From: Butyrivibrio sp. XPD2006
Lineage (GTDB): Bacteria; Bacillota; Clostridia; Lachnospirales; Lachnospiraceae
DNA length: 64,000 bases
Assembly: GCF_000420865.1 (NCBI RefSeq)
Contig: NZ_ATVT01000003.1
Location: 248,001 to 312,000 of the forward strand
Reading direction: 5' to 3'
Shown piece by piece: positions 1 through 9,141 of the stretch (the stretch's first letter is position 1; the number at the start of each line of letters is the position of its first letter). Under the pieces are notes generated by a model. The model ran no database searches. It saw only the letters and a program-made list of their open reading frames with translations, and was not told the origin of the DNA. The translations under genes were made by a program, and so were the position numbers.

Positions 1-79
1 TCATAGCCTGTGAGAAGACACTTGCCGGACGCATGTGCATGCCCTGTTCGTTGGTTACTGTAATTTTCTGTGATACCAT
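1..79 (-). CDS. ptsH: HPr phosphocarrier protein, partial (N-terminal 26 codons)
   Basis: The reading frame begins at the ATG at 79 and runs off the left edge after 26 codons. It starts MVSQKITVTNEQGMHMRPAS, and GMHMRPAS is the HPr active-site loop whose histidine accepts phosphate from PEP via Enzyme I. HPr then passes it to sugar-specific EIIA domains such as FruA next door. An AGAAAGGAAAA ribosome site lies just upstream of the ATG. It is the last gene seen of the fruR-fruK-fruA-ptsH operon, 55 bases after the fruA stop with no terminator between. The HPr-Ser46 region used in CcpA control lies outside the window. A catabolite-repression HPr (Crh-like) paralogue is unlikely because the active-site His is present. 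Confidence 0.88.
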   Translation of the reverse strand, partial: MVSQKITVTNEQGMHMRPASVFSQAM

Positions 80-134
80 AATAAGTTTTCCTTTCTGTTA
101 ATCAAACAATAATAAAGCTGTCAGTAAATTTTAT

Positions 135-2066
135 TTATGCTTCCTGAGCGTTCTTTTTGAGTATTCCGAGAAGGACAGCTCCTACCAAAGATCCAACCAG
201 GAGAGCTACAAGGTACATTACAACGTTTCCTACTACAGGGAATACAAAGATTCCGCCGTGAGGAGCCATGAGTGTACACTTGAATGCCATTGAAAGAGCA
301 CCTGCAACGCCTGATCCAATAAAGAGTGAAGGAATTACGTGAAGCGGATCAGCTGCTGCGTAAGGAATAGCACCCTCTGTGATGAATGAAAGTCCCATGA
401 TGAAGTTTACAGGACCTGATTTTCTCTCAGCTGCAGTAAACTTGTTCTTGAAGACAAGTGTTGCGATTGCAATAGCGATAGGAGGAACCATTCCGCCTAC
501 CATAATAGCTGCCATGATCATGTAACCTGTCTCGTTCTGATTTGCAAGTGATGCAAGACCAAAGGCATAAGCAGCCTTGTTGAGAGGGCCACCCATATCA
601 GTTGCCATCATTGCGCCAAGAAGTGCTCCGAGAAGGATTATTGATCCGCTTGACATTCCGGTAAGAACGTTGGAAATCCATGCGTTGAGTGCACCAACAA
701 CAGGGTTGATGAGGCACATAACAAGACCGATAAGCAGTGTTCCGATGAGCGGATAAATAAGTACCGGCTTGATACCTTCAAGAGCAGGAGGAAGAACCTC
801 ACAGATCTTGCGAAGACCAAGTACAATGTAACCACCAACAAATCCTGCTACAAGAGCACCGAGGAAAGCTGAAGGAACATCTCCGCCGGGAGCAGCAAAG
901 GTTGCACCGGTTGATGCAAGATATCCGCCTACAAAACCAACTGCAAGACCTGGACGGTCAGCAATACTCTGAGCGATAAAGCCTGCAAGAATAGGAAGCA
1001 TGAATCCGAATGCGGCGCCACCTATTGACTTAAACCATGCAGCTACAGGTGTGTTTGAACCAAAGTTGCTTGGATCGATTGAATAGTCATCTAAAAGGAA
1101 TGCAATAGCTATAAGTATTCCACCACCGATAACGAATGGAAGCATGTGTGATACACCGTTCATAAGGTGCTTGTATGCTTTTCTTCCTACGCTTTCGTTA
1201 GCAGAATCGTCAGCCTTGGTAACAGTGCCTGTGTGATGATATACGGAAGCTGAACCTGACTGAGCCTTTTTGATAAGATCCTCAGGACCATGGATAGCTT
1301 CTTTGGTTGAAGCGATGATAACCTTCTTGCCGTCGAATCTTCCCATATCGATGTTCTTGTCAGCTGCAACGATAACAGCATCAGCTTCAGCGATTTCTGC
1401 AGCAGTGAGAACATCCTTGGCTCCGCCTGAACCGTCTTTCTCAACCTTGATATCAAAGCCCATCTCTTTTGCCTTGAGCTCAAGAGCTTCAGCGGCCATG
1501 AATGTGTGAGCTATTCCTGTAGGGCAGGCAGTTACGCCGACAAGCTTTTTGACAGAAGGAGTGGCAGGAGCAGCAGCTGCTGCTTTCTTTGCGGCTTCGG
1601 CTGCATCTTTTTCTGCTTCCTTTTTATCAATTATATCAAGAAATTCTTCAGGTGTTTTGGCATCAATGAGCTTTTGTGAAAAACTCTGATCCATAAGAAG
1701 TGTCATAAGTTTTGAGAGCACTTCAAGGTGTGTGTCAGCTGCTGTGTCAGGAGCAGCGATCATGAAGAATAACTTGCTTGGATTTCCATCCAGTGACTTG
1801 TAATCGATTCCCTCGGGAATTGTAATTGCAGTTACGCCTGCGCTTACAACAGCTGCGGATTTTCCGTGCGGAACAGCGATTCCCATACCAACTGCTGTAG
1901 AACCTTTTTCTTCTCTTGCAAGGATTGCTTTTTTGAACTCCTCCGCATCCTTAAGATTTCCAACCTTTGTATGCAGTTCGATGAGCTTGTCGATTGCTGC
2001 ATTCTGGTCAGCGGCACCAACACCGAGTGCGATGCCATCCTTTCTTAGTAAATCTGTGATTTTCAT
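135..2066 (-). CDS. fruA: Fructose-specific PTS permease EIIABC
   Basis: 643 residues, a three-domain fructose permease that imports fructose as fructose-1-phosphate. EIIA spans about 1-145 with active-site His67 in GIAVPHGKS. An Ala/Lys/Glu-rich linker at about 148-172 leads to EIIB, with phospho-Cys181 in TACPTGIAHTF. The hydrophobic EIIC channel fills about 305-640. A start 18 bases upstream is possible, but the ATG at 2066 is preceded by AAAGGAGGG at ideal spacing and begins MKITDLL, so I choose it. It follows fruK by about 60 bases and precedes ptsH, so transport, kinase, regulator and phosphocarrier are co-transcribed. All three catalytic segments are intact. A mannose-inositol type FruA homologue is the only real alternative; the fruK neighbour favours fructose. 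Confidence 0.95.
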   Translation of the reverse strand: MKITDLLRKDGIALGVGAADQNAAIDKLIELHTKVGNLKDAEEFKKAILAREEKGSTAVGMGIAVPHGKSAAVVSAGVTAITIPEGIDYKSLDGNPSKLFFMIAAPDTAADTHLEVLSKLMTLLMDQSFSQKLIDAKTPEEFLDIIDKKEAEKDAAEAAKKAAAAAPATPSVKKLVGVTACPTGIAHTFMAAEALELKAKEMGFDIKVEKDGSGGAKDVLTAAEIAEADAVIVAADKNIDMGRFDGKKVIIASTKEAIHGPEDLIKKAQSGSASVYHHTGTVTKADDSANESVGRKAYKHLMNGVSHMLPFVIGGGILIAIAFLLDDYSIDPSNFGSNTPVAAWFKSIGGAAFGFMLPILAGFIAQSIADRPGLAVGFVGGYLASTGATFAAPGGDVPSAFLGALVAGFVGGYIVLGLRKICEVLPPALEGIKPVLIYPLIGTLLIGLVMCLINPVVGALNAWISNVLTGMSSGSIILLGALLGAMMATDMGGPLNKAAYAFGLASLANQNETGYMIMAAIMVGGMVPPIAIAIATLVFKNKFTAAERKSGPVNFIMGLSFITEGAIPYAAADPLHVIPSLFIGSGVAGALSMAFKCTLMAPHGGIFVFPVVGNVVMYLVALLVGSLVGAVLLGILKKNAQEA

Positions 2067-2126
2067 AGACCCTCCTTTTGGCATTTTTTGCCTACATAGT
2101 ATCCCCTTTACAAAATCTTTTCCTCT

Positions 2127-3032
2127 TTAAAGATTTTTATAAAGCTCTAGAATTGCCTCTCCTGTTGCGAGATCGTCTGAGAAAGCAGTGGCGCTTCCTG
2201 CTGCGGTACCCATCTTAAGAGCTTCCTCATAACTCCTGTTCTTGAAGTAACCGGCAACAAATCCTGCTACCATTGAATCTCCGGCGCCAACCGAGTTCTT
2301 GACTTTGCCCTTTGGAACTCCGATACGGAATTTTTCTCCGGTCTCGGCAATGAGCATCGCACCGTCTCCGGCCATGGAAATGAGAACATTTCTTGCGCCC
2401 ATTTCCTGAAGCTTCTTGGCGTGAAGTTCAATCTCGTCATCAGTCTTAAGCACTGTGCCAAACATCTCACCAAGCTCGTGATTGTTCGGCTTTATTAAGA
2501 ATGGATGATATTTAAGGACATTTTTTAAAAGATCCTTTGTCGCATCCACAACGACATCAACTTTTTTGTCTGCTACCAAAGCGATGAGTTTTTCATAAAC
2601 ATCATTTGGAAGAGAGTTCGGAATGCTGCCTGCAAGGATGAGCATGTCGCCGTCCTTAAGGTCTGCAATTTTGTTAAAGAGCTTTTCTCTGGCTTCTTCC
2701 GGGATTCTGGGGCCCTGAGCATTGATCTCAGTTTCGGCCTCTCCCTTGATCTTTACATTGATTCTTGAGATTCCCTCATCCAGATGGATGAAATCTGCGA
2801 TAATGCCTTTTCCGATAACGCTTTCCTCAATAGCCTTACCGGTAAAGCCTGCAGTGAATCCAAGAGCAGTATTCTCAAGGCCCAGGTTTTTAAGAATCGT
2901 TGAGACATTAATGCCCTTGCCACCGAAGTAACAGTCCTCAGACTCGGAACGATTTGTCATTCCGGGAAGGAGCTTGTCGCTCATCCTTACGATGTAATCA
3001 ATGGCAGGATTAAATGTAACCGTATAAATCAT
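2127..3032 (-). CDS. fruK: 1-phosphofructokinase
   Basis: 301 residues of the PfkB/ribokinase family, the usual length for 1-phosphofructokinase. It converts fructose-1-phosphate made by FruA into fructose-1,6-bisphosphate for glycolysis. The N-terminal TVTFNPAIDY is typical of FruK/LacC. GGKGINVS binds substrate near residue 40, and NSVGAGDSMVAGF near 250 is the second PfkB signature with the catalytic Asp. A GGGAGG ribosome site sits before the ATG. It lies 14 bases after the fruR stop. LacC (tagatose-6-phosphate kinase) is the closest alternative, ruled against by the fruA neighbour. Confidence 0.94.
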   Translation of the reverse strand: MIYTVTFNPAIDYIVRMSDKLLPGMTNRSESEDCYFGGKGINVSTILKNLGLENTALGFTAGFTGKAIEESVIGKGIIADFIHLDEGISRINVKIKGEAETEINAQGPRIPEEAREKLFNKIADLKDGDMLILAGSIPNSLPNDVYEKLIALVADKKVDVVVDATKDLLKNVLKYHPFLIKPNNHELGEMFGTVLKTDDEIELHAKKLQEMGARNVLISMAGDGAMLIAETGEKFRIGVPKGKVKNSVGAGDSMVAGFVAGYFKNRSYEEALKMGTAAGSATAFSDDLATGEAILELYKNL

Positions 3033-3046
3033 TTGTGCCTCCCTTT

Positions 3047-3796
3047 TTATTCAACTACCTTGATAATGGTTTTACTGTGGTAGTTCTTGCCGACTTCTTT
3101 GTCGGTGATAATGCAGCAACTGGATATGTCTGCAAAAGTAACTGAACTTATCTGTCCGAACTTGCTGTGATCAGCAAGAACGTAGGAGATGTATGCATGC
3201 TTGACCGCTTCTTCCTTAACAAGGGCCTCGTCCACGTCGGGAGTGGTATATCCTGCGTTTATTGAGATACCGTTGGTGCCCATGAAAGCTTTTGTGAAGT
3301 GATATTTCCTGATTCCTTCGATGCAGTCGGGACCTATGATGGCTTCTGTTGCTGCCTTACATCTTCCGCCGATTATCATGGTATTGAGATTCTTCTCAAG
3401 AAGCTTCTTGGCGTGAACAATACCGTTGGTGATATATTTGGCCTTTGTATTTTCGATGTACTTGATCATCTCCAGTGTAGTAGTGCCGGAGTCGATATAG
3501 ACGAAGTCATCATCATTTATCAGTGAAGCTGCATATCTGCTTATCAGGTCTTTTTCTTCAACATTTAATGTGGCCTTGGCTGAAACCGTCGGCTCCAATG
3601 TGTTGACATCGCTTGCGGATAGAGATGTGGCACCGCCAAAGACCTTTAAGATCCTGCGCTCATCGTGAAGCACCGAAAGGTCTCTTCTGATCGTAGCCGC
3701 CGATGCATCAAATTCTTCCATCAGCTCTGTGACTGTTACAGCGTTTTTTTCATTGATATATGCAACTATCAGATCTCTGCGTTCCTGAGTGAGCAT
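3047..3796 (-). CDS. fruR: DeoR-family transcriptional regulator of the fructose operon
   Basis: 249 residues. The N-terminal winged helix (MLTQERRDLIVAYINEKN... then SAATIRRDLSVLHDE) is the DeoR DNA-binding domain, and the remainder resembles the DeoRC sugar-phosphate isomerase-like effector domain with DSGTTT near residue 100. It probably senses fructose-1-phosphate or fructose-1,6-bisphosphate and represses its own operon; that is inference from family and context. The ATG at 3796 has GGAGGG six bases upstream and is preferred over an ATG 18 bases further out. It is the first gene of fruR-fruK-fruA-ptsH and is divergent from the CheC-like gene. Candidate operators lie at 3852-3963. Confidence 0.9.
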   Translation of the reverse strand: MLTQERRDLIVAYINEKNAVTVTELMEEFDASAATIRRDLSVLHDERRILKVFGGATSLSASDVNTLEPTVSAKATLNVEEKDLISRYAASLINDDDFVYIDSGTTTLEMIKYIENTKAKYITNGIVHAKKLLEKNLNTMIIGGRCKAATEAIIGPDCIEGIRKYHFTKAFMGTNGISINAGYTTPDVDEALVKEEAVKHAYISYVLADHSKFGQISSVTFADISSCCIITDKEVGKNYHSKTIIKVVE

Positions 3797-3851
3797 TCTG
3801 ATCCCTCCAAACATAGTCAGCTATCTTATAACTAGAGAATAGCACCATAAA

Positions 3852-3963
3852 AAATCAAAATCAATCAAAATAAATCACAAATAATCAATAAACTTTTTAT
3901 TAAATAATCACAAAATAATATTAAATGATAAAAATCAATCAACTAATATGCACCAAATGATCA
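3852..3963. promoter_or_regulatory. Phased ATCA direct repeats, candidate FruR operators
   Basis: The roughly 300-base gap between fruR and the CheC-like gene (3797-4097) is very AT-rich. ATCA occurs at 3854, 3864, 3874 and 3884, exactly 10 bases apart, and again at 3860, 3907, 3934, 3938 and 3960. The consensus is roughly AAATCAAAAT, that is TGATT on the minus strand. DeoR-family repressors often bind short direct repeats about one helical turn apart, so this is the best operator candidate for FruR. Chance recurrence in AT-rich DNA cannot be excluded. Confidence 0.55.
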
Positions 3964-4026
3964 CTCATTATTTCATAAGATAATCTAAAAAAAGCATAAA
4001 GCTTTGCTTATAACCGTAAATCTGCC

Positions 4027-4056
4027 TTTACAAAAACCGCCAAAATAAACTAAAAT
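4027..4056 (+). promoter_or_regulatory. Sigma-A-like promoter for the CheC/GGDEF/ABC gene run
   Basis: TTTACA at 4027-4032 and TAAAAT at 4051-4056 are separated by 18 bases. Predicted start of transcription is near 4063, about 35 bases before the TTG start codon of the first gene. Confidence 0.55.
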
Positions 4057-4097
4057 AGAATAGGATTCTGTACAAAAACAATTGGAGGTGACTGGCT

Positions 4098-4703
4098 TTG
4101 GAAGAATTTACACTGAATAATGAACAGATTGATATCCTCGGTGAGATTGCAAATATCAGTATGGGTAATTCAGCTACAACACTCAGCATGATGGTAAACA
4201 GAAAAGTTGACATCACTACTCCAAACGTCAAGGTCATAAAGAGAAGCGAAGCTCTTGATGACTATGAAAAGACATGCATCTTTGTTCAGATTCATTATGT
4301 GAAAGGTCTTGAGGGCAACAATGTGCTTGTCCTTAAAGAGCATGATGTCAAGGTTATGACAGACCTTATGATGGGCGGAGACGGAACCAATACTGCTGGA
4401 GAAATAACCGATCTTCATCTTTCGGCAGCATCCGAAGCCATGAATCAGATGATGGGAACCTCTGCGACCAGTCTTTCATCCATGCTTGGAGTGGCCACCG
4501 ATATCAGTACACCGATTGTTAATCAGATAGATGTAGAGAGTATTAAAGTTTTTGAAAAAATGTTTGATACTACTTACGATAAATTTGTTAAAATAGCATT
4601 TAGGATGACCATAGGTAATCTTATTGATTCCGTTATGGTCCAGCTTTATCCTGTGCAGTTCGCAGAGGATATGTGCGACAAATTTATGAGTAAAGGAAAA
4701 TAA
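4098..4703 (+). CDS. CheC-like phosphatase (FliY N-terminal type), TTG start
   Basis: 201 residues. Two CheC-type active-site segments are visible: LGEIANISMGNSATTLS near residue 13 and AASEAMNQMMGTSATSLS near 110, each with the Glu and Asn used to dephosphorylate CheY-P. The sequence is closest in style to the N-terminal half of FliY but lacks the FliN/SpoA C-terminal domain, so it may be a free CheC-like phosphatase rather than a flagellar switch protein. The start is TTG at 4098, ten bases after GGAGG; no better ATG exists. A CheY-like protein is encoded at 40013-40375 in the same window. Its neighbours are a DUF4317 gene 8 bases downstream and a diguanylate cyclase. Confidence 0.8.
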   Translation: MEEFTLNNEQIDILGEIANISMGNSATTLSMMVNRKVDITTPNVKVIKRSEALDDYEKTCIFVQIHYVKGLEGNNVLVLKEHDVKVMTDLMMGGDGTNTAGEITDLHLSAASEAMNQMMGTSATSLSSMLGVATDISTPIVNQIDVESIKVFEKMFDTTYDKFVKIAFRMTIGNLIDSVMVQLYPVQFAEDMCDKFMSKGK

Positions 4704-4711
4704 CGTATCAA

Positions 4712-5848
4712 ATGAACAAGGCAGAAACACTAGAGATCAAGAAACAGTTTACACAGGAGAGATGCACTATCGACCACATCTGCGGATGCTATGTGGATCA
4801 TGAAAAGAATAAGAAGCTGACCTTTAGAAAGGCCTTCGGATCACTGCCGGAGGAAGAGACCTTCAAGTACCTGGATATTTTCCAGCACACGCTTGCAGGT
4901 ACTTTTGGCAAAAACCTTATAAGTCTTGAGTTTCCGTTGGATCAGGAACAGCCCGGAGGCACTCAAGACTTTCTTTTGACTCTCAGAAATTCTAAGCTCG
5001 AGGATGATGAGCTTGTTGACGAGTGTTATGACAAGATCATTGCGAATTACGTAAACGGTGAGAATTACTATATTATTCTGGTCCATGCGGCCTACGATGT
5101 TCCCGGTATCACCAAAGACGGTATCGAGATGGAAGATGCATCAGACAATGTCTATGACTACATTCTCTGCAGTATCTGCCCTGTTAAGCTCTCCAAGGCA
5201 GGCCTTGGATACAATGAGTCCAAGAATGCCATCGAGGAGAGGTACAGAGACTGGATAGTAGAAGGTCCGGTGAAAGGATTTCTTTTCCCGGCATTTATAG
5301 AGAGAAATACAGATATACACAATATGCTTTACTTCACCAAAAAGCCCGAGGATCTTCAGCCTGAATTTGTTGAGGCTATGTTCGGCGGAAGAGCTCCTAT
5401 ATCAGCACCTGAGCAGAAGGACATCTTTGATGCGGTTGTACAGAACACTATAGGTGACGAGGCTGACTATGACATCATGAAGAATGTCCACGACAATCTG
5501 AATCAGATGATAGAGGATCACGTGGATGATCCGGAGCCACTTGAGCTTTCCAAAAAGGATGTTAAGCAGCTCCTTTCAGACAGTGGTGTATCCGAGGAAC
5601 GTTTGGGATACTTTGACGAGAACTATATTAAGTGCGCAGGAGACGAGGATTATCCGCTTCTTGCCAGCAATATAGCTCACACCAAGAAGTTCGATATTGA
5701 GACACCCGATGTTGTGATCAAGGTTAAACCTGACAGGACAGATCTGGTGGAATCCAAGATCGTAGACGGAAGACAATGCCTTGTAATAGCAGTGGATGAT
5801 CATATTGAAGTCAATGGGATCAATGTACGAACATTCATGAACAGGTAA
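4712..5848 (+). CDS. DUF4317 family protein of unknown function
   Basis: 378 residues, soluble, acidic, with no signal peptide or membrane segment. The start MNKAETLEIKKQFT and the ICGCYVDHEKNK segment near residue 24 match what I know of the DUF4317 family, common in Clostridia and without known function. It starts 8 bases after the CheC-like gene and its stop is one base before the diguanylate cyclase start, so the three are very probably co-translated. The context suggests a signalling role, but nothing in the sequence shows one. Confidence 0.75.
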   Translation: MNKAETLEIKKQFTQERCTIDHICGCYVDHEKNKKLTFRKAFGSLPEEETFKYLDIFQHTLAGTFGKNLISLEFPLDQEQPGGTQDFLLTLRNSKLEDDELVDECYDKIIANYVNGENYYIILVHAAYDVPGITKDGIEMEDASDNVYDYILCSICPVKLSKAGLGYNESKNAIEERYRDWIVEGPVKGFLFPAFIERNTDIHNMLYFTKKPEDLQPEFVEAMFGGRAPISAPEQKDIFDAVVQNTIGDEADYDIMKNVHDNLNQMIEDHVDDPEPLELSKKDVKQLLSDSGVSEERLGYFDENYIKCAGDEDYPLLASNIAHTKKFDIETPDVVIKVKPDRTDLVESKIVDGRQCLVIAVDDHIEVNGINVRTFMNR

Positions 5849-5849
5849 T

Positions 5850-7337
5850 ATGATCAGTTTACTTTGGAATTACATCAAAATTAATAATGCTGAGCTTAGA
5901 GAGATAAAAGAGTATTTTGATAAGTGCAGCGATGAAATAGATAAAAGCAATCTTTTTATGCTCCGCAGAGTGTGCATGTACACATCTCTGGTTTTTCTGG
6001 GCATGATGGCTTTGTCATATATAATTGTGCCCGGATTCAGGATAACTCCCGGGCACATTGTGATTATTCCGGTATTGGGCATTTATTTGGTTATAAATTC
6101 ATACACCAGAAGAAAGAGCAATATCACCGGGATTAAAGCAAAAGTAATCTGTCTGGTTTATTACACACTGATGTGTGCAGCATTTATCATAATGGATCTG
6201 GCTTACAGCGAGAGACCGGTTCTATGGGTCCCGCTGGCCTTAATGGTCTTTCCTGTTCTCTACATTGACAGACTGATTCTGTATGGAGTTGAAGAGACTA
6301 TAGCAGTTTGTGTCTATGGATTCATTTCCTATCAGGAAAAGGGATACGTATATTTTATCTGGGACATGTATATGGTCATAGCGGCTTATGTTATTTCGAT
6401 GATCATAGGGAGGATAATACTTGGCGTCAGAAGTAAGGAAGGACTTGCACTGGAAGAAGTGCGCAGGTTCAGTCAGGTGGACAAGCTTACTAATGTCCTT
6501 AACAAAGGCGCTCTTATTGCTGAAATAGAATCGTATTTAAAGCGCAGAAGCGATGATTCCTACTGTGCTATGTGCATTTTTGATGTTGATGATTTCAAGC
6601 AGGTTAACGATGGAATCGGTCATACCGGAGGCGATGCTCTTTTGGAACACATAGGAGAGCTGCTTTTAAAGAACTTCAGACCTACCGATATCATCGGAAG
6701 ATTTGGAGGGGATGAGTTTGTTGTTTTCATGCCTAACATGAAGGAACTTTCTCTTGTGGAATTCAGATGCAGATCCCTCCAGATGATGCTTGAAAGCTAC
6801 AGAATTGAAGATAACGGTCCATTTACACTCAGTATCGGAGCTATAGTGGATAAGGGAGATCATTGTTGGGAGGACATGCTCCGGATGGCTGATGATGCCC
6901 TGTATAAGTCTAAAATGTCCGGCAAGAACAGATGCAGTGCATGGGTTGTAAGAAAGGATATTAAACTGACAAAACCCGGACTTGTCTTTCTCACAACTCT
7001 GGATGAAGAAAATGCGCAGGTGCTTTTAGCTGAGGAGTCTGATCGCTTTGATATTCTCGCCTGCAATGACAACGACGAGGCTATTGGCTATGTGAGCCAG
7101 TACCACAATGAGATAAAGATGGTTGTTATCGAACTGAACAATGAAAGCCTTATGGGCAGCCTCGCAATAAGATATATCAAGGAACGTGAGATATTCAGTT
7201 CTATACCTGTCCTTGCTGTTGTGGATACGGATGAAGCCATTCCGCTGGCAGAAGAGCTCGGAGCAGACCGGGTTCTTAAGACAGAAACTCCAAATGAATT
7301 ATTTGCTATTACTATCAAGGAGCTTTCGGGTGTATGA
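5850..7337 (+). CDS. Membrane diguanylate cyclase (GGDEF) with C-terminal pseudo-receiver
   Basis: 495 residues. About five membrane segments lie between residues 42 and 195. A GGDEF domain follows (about 205-365) with the intact catalytic motif RFGGDEF and an RPTD inhibitory site exactly five residues before it, so it should make c-di-GMP and be product-inhibited. The last 115 residues fold like a receiver domain by pattern, but the phospho-acceptor Asp position reads VVIEL (Glu) and the Lys-Pro pair reads LKTE, so it is probably not phosphorylated. The gene starts one base after the DUF4317 stop. The ABC exporter genes follow after 36 bases. Confidence 0.88.
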   Translation: MISLLWNYIKINNAELREIKEYFDKCSDEIDKSNLFMLRRVCMYTSLVFLGMMALSYIIVPGFRITPGHIVIIPVLGIYLVINSYTRRKSNITGIKAKVICLVYYTLMCAAFIIMDLAYSERPVLWVPLALMVFPVLYIDRLILYGVEETIAVCVYGFISYQEKGYVYFIWDMYMVIAAYVISMIIGRIILGVRSKEGLALEEVRRFSQVDKLTNVLNKGALIAEIESYLKRRSDDSYCAMCIFDVDDFKQVNDGIGHTGGDALLEHIGELLLKNFRPTDIIGRFGGDEFVVFMPNMKELSLVEFRCRSLQMMLESYRIEDNGPFTLSIGAIVDKGDHCWEDMLRMADDALYKSKMSGKNRCSAWVVRKDIKLTKPGLVFLTTLDEENAQVLLAEESDRFDILACNDNDEAIGYVSQYHNEIKMVVIELNNESLMGSLAIRYIKEREIFSSIPVLAVVDTDEAIPLAEELGADRVLKTETPNELFAITIKELSGV

Positions 7338-7373
7338 TAGTATAGTTATCTACATATAGAAGGGAAGATATAA

Positions 7374-9128
7374 ATGTTAAAGACGTTACTAAAACAGGTC
7401 AAGCAGTATAAGCTTGCATCCATACTGACGCCACTGTTCATGATCGGGGAAGTTATTTGTGAAATGATAATACCCGTTCTCATGGCCAGAATAGTGGACA
7501 TCGGTATTTACGGAAACAACATGGGATACATCTTTTCCACAGGCGGAAAGATGATCGTCATCGCAGTTTTGGGACTTCTGGCAGGACTTCTGGGAGCGTA
7601 TTACGGCTCCATGGCTTCCACCGGATTTGCCAAGAATCTAAGAAAGGCAATGTTTGATAACATACAGACCTTTTCTTTTTCAAACATCGACAAATTCTCA
7701 ACTTCAGGTCTTGTAACAAGACTTACCACCGATGTTTCCAATATTCAGAATGCCTACATGATGATCCTCAGGATGGCCATGAGAGCTCCCGCATCCATGA
7801 TAGTTGCTATGGTCATGAGCTTTCTGATAAGCCCCGAGCTTGCAAGGATCTATCTGGTGGCTGTAATCTTTCTTGCTGTTGTTGCAGTTTTTCTCATGAG
7901 AAGGGCAACCAGATACTTCAAGGAAGTTTTTGAAAAGTACGATGAGCTCAATGAGAGCGTTCAGGAGAATGTTTCGGCCATAAGAGTTGTCAAAGCTTAT
8001 GTGCGTGAAGACTACGAGAACAATAAGTTCAAAAAGGCAGCTCTTAATATCTACAACATGTTCGTTAAGGCAGAAGGTAATGTAGTATACGTGGCGCCTT
8101 TGATGACAGCCACTGTTTATGCCTGCATTCTTCTTATCAGCTGGTTTGGCGCTCGTATGATAGTTGCAGGAAACCTCTCAACAGGTAACCTTATGAGCCT
8201 TCTGACCTATTGCATGAGCATACTTATGAGCCTTATGATGCTGGCCATGATATTTGTGATGATGACCATGGCCGAGGCAAGCGGAAAGCGAATTGCAGAA
8301 GTTATCGAGGAGAAAGCAGATCTGACCAATCCTGAGAATCCGGTCATGTCAGTTGCGGACGGAAGCATCTCTTTTGACCACGTATTCTTCTCATATAATA
8401 AGGGTTCTGACGAACCTGTGTTAAAAGACATTACTCTGGATATAAAGTCCGGAGAGACCATAGGTATTATCGGAGGAACGGGTTCGGCAAAATCCTCCCT
8501 TATAAATCTTATAAGCAGGCTCTACGATGTAACAGACGGTTCTGTTAAGGTCGGCGGAGTTGATGTCAGGGACTACGACATGGAAATCTTAAGAGACCAG
8601 GTTTCTGTAGTCCTTCAAAAGAATGTCCTGTTCTCCGGAACCATTATGGAGAATTTGAGATGGGGCGATAAAAATGCCTCTGAAGAAGCTGTAAAAAGAG
8701 CCTGTGAAATGGCCTGTGCGGATGAATTCATTGAGAAGATGCCCGATGGTTACAACACTGTGATAGAGCAGGGCGGAACCAATGTGTCCGGAGGTCAGAG
8801 ACAAAGGCTTTGTATCGCAAGAGCTCTTTTAAAAAGACCTTGTATTCTTATCCTTGATGATTCCACAAGTGCTGTTGATACAGCAACTGATGCCAAGATC
8901 AGAAAGGCATTTGCGGAGATGATTCCGGGAACTACCAAGCTTATAATAGCGCAGCGTATCAGTTCCGTGCAGGACTGTGACCGTATTATTGTTATGGATG
9001 ACGGCAAGATCAACGGATTTGCAAGTCATGAAGAACTTCTTAAGACAAACGATATCTACAGAGAAGTTTACGAGTCACAGACCGGTGTAAGCGGCGATGC
9101 TGATTTTGACGCAGCTACACAGCAGTAA
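7374..9128 (+). CDS. ABC exporter half-transporter with degenerate nucleotide site
   Basis: 584 residues: six membrane helices (about 1-310) followed by an ATPase domain. It is the partner of the next gene in a heterodimeric exporter of the LmrC/BmrC/TmrA type. The ATPase is altered at three key points: Walker A reads GGTGSAKSS (Ala where Gly is usual), the catalytic Glu after Walker B is Asp (ILILDDSTSAVD, near 495), and the switch His is Gln (IIAQRISS, near 526). The signature NVSGGQRQR is intact and would serve the opposite site. The ribosome site AAGGGAAG precedes the ATG. Substrate unknown; multidrug or peptide export are both possible. Confidence 0.9.
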   Translation: MLKTLLKQVKQYKLASILTPLFMIGEVICEMIIPVLMARIVDIGIYGNNMGYIFSTGGKMIVIAVLGLLAGLLGAYYGSMASTGFAKNLRKAMFDNIQTFSFSNIDKFSTSGLVTRLTTDVSNIQNAYMMILRMAMRAPASMIVAMVMSFLISPELARIYLVAVIFLAVVAVFLMRRATRYFKEVFEKYDELNESVQENVSAIRVVKAYVREDYENNKFKKAALNIYNMFVKAEGNVVYVAPLMTATVYACILLISWFGARMIVAGNLSTGNLMSLLTYCMSILMSLMMLAMIFVMMTMAEASGKRIAEVIEEKADLTNPENPVMSVADGSISFDHVFFSYNKGSDEPVLKDITLDIKSGETIGIIGGTGSAKSSLINLISRLYDVTDGSVKVGGVDVRDYDMEILRDQVSVVLQKNVLFSGTIMENLRWGDKNASEEAVKRACEMACADEFIEKMPDGYNTVIEQGGTNVSGGQRQRLCIARALLKRPCILILDDSTSAVDTATDAKIRKAFAEMIPGTTKLIIAQRISSVQDCDRIIVMDDGKINGFASHEELLKTNDIYREVYESQTGVSGDADFDAATQQ

Positions 9129-9141
9129 TTGGAGGTAATAT

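Noticed and set aside
3853..3963. ATCA array considered as an origin or DnaA-box cluster
   Set aside because: The units do not match DnaA boxes (TTATCCACA) and no dnaA/gyr genes are near; DeoR operators fit better.
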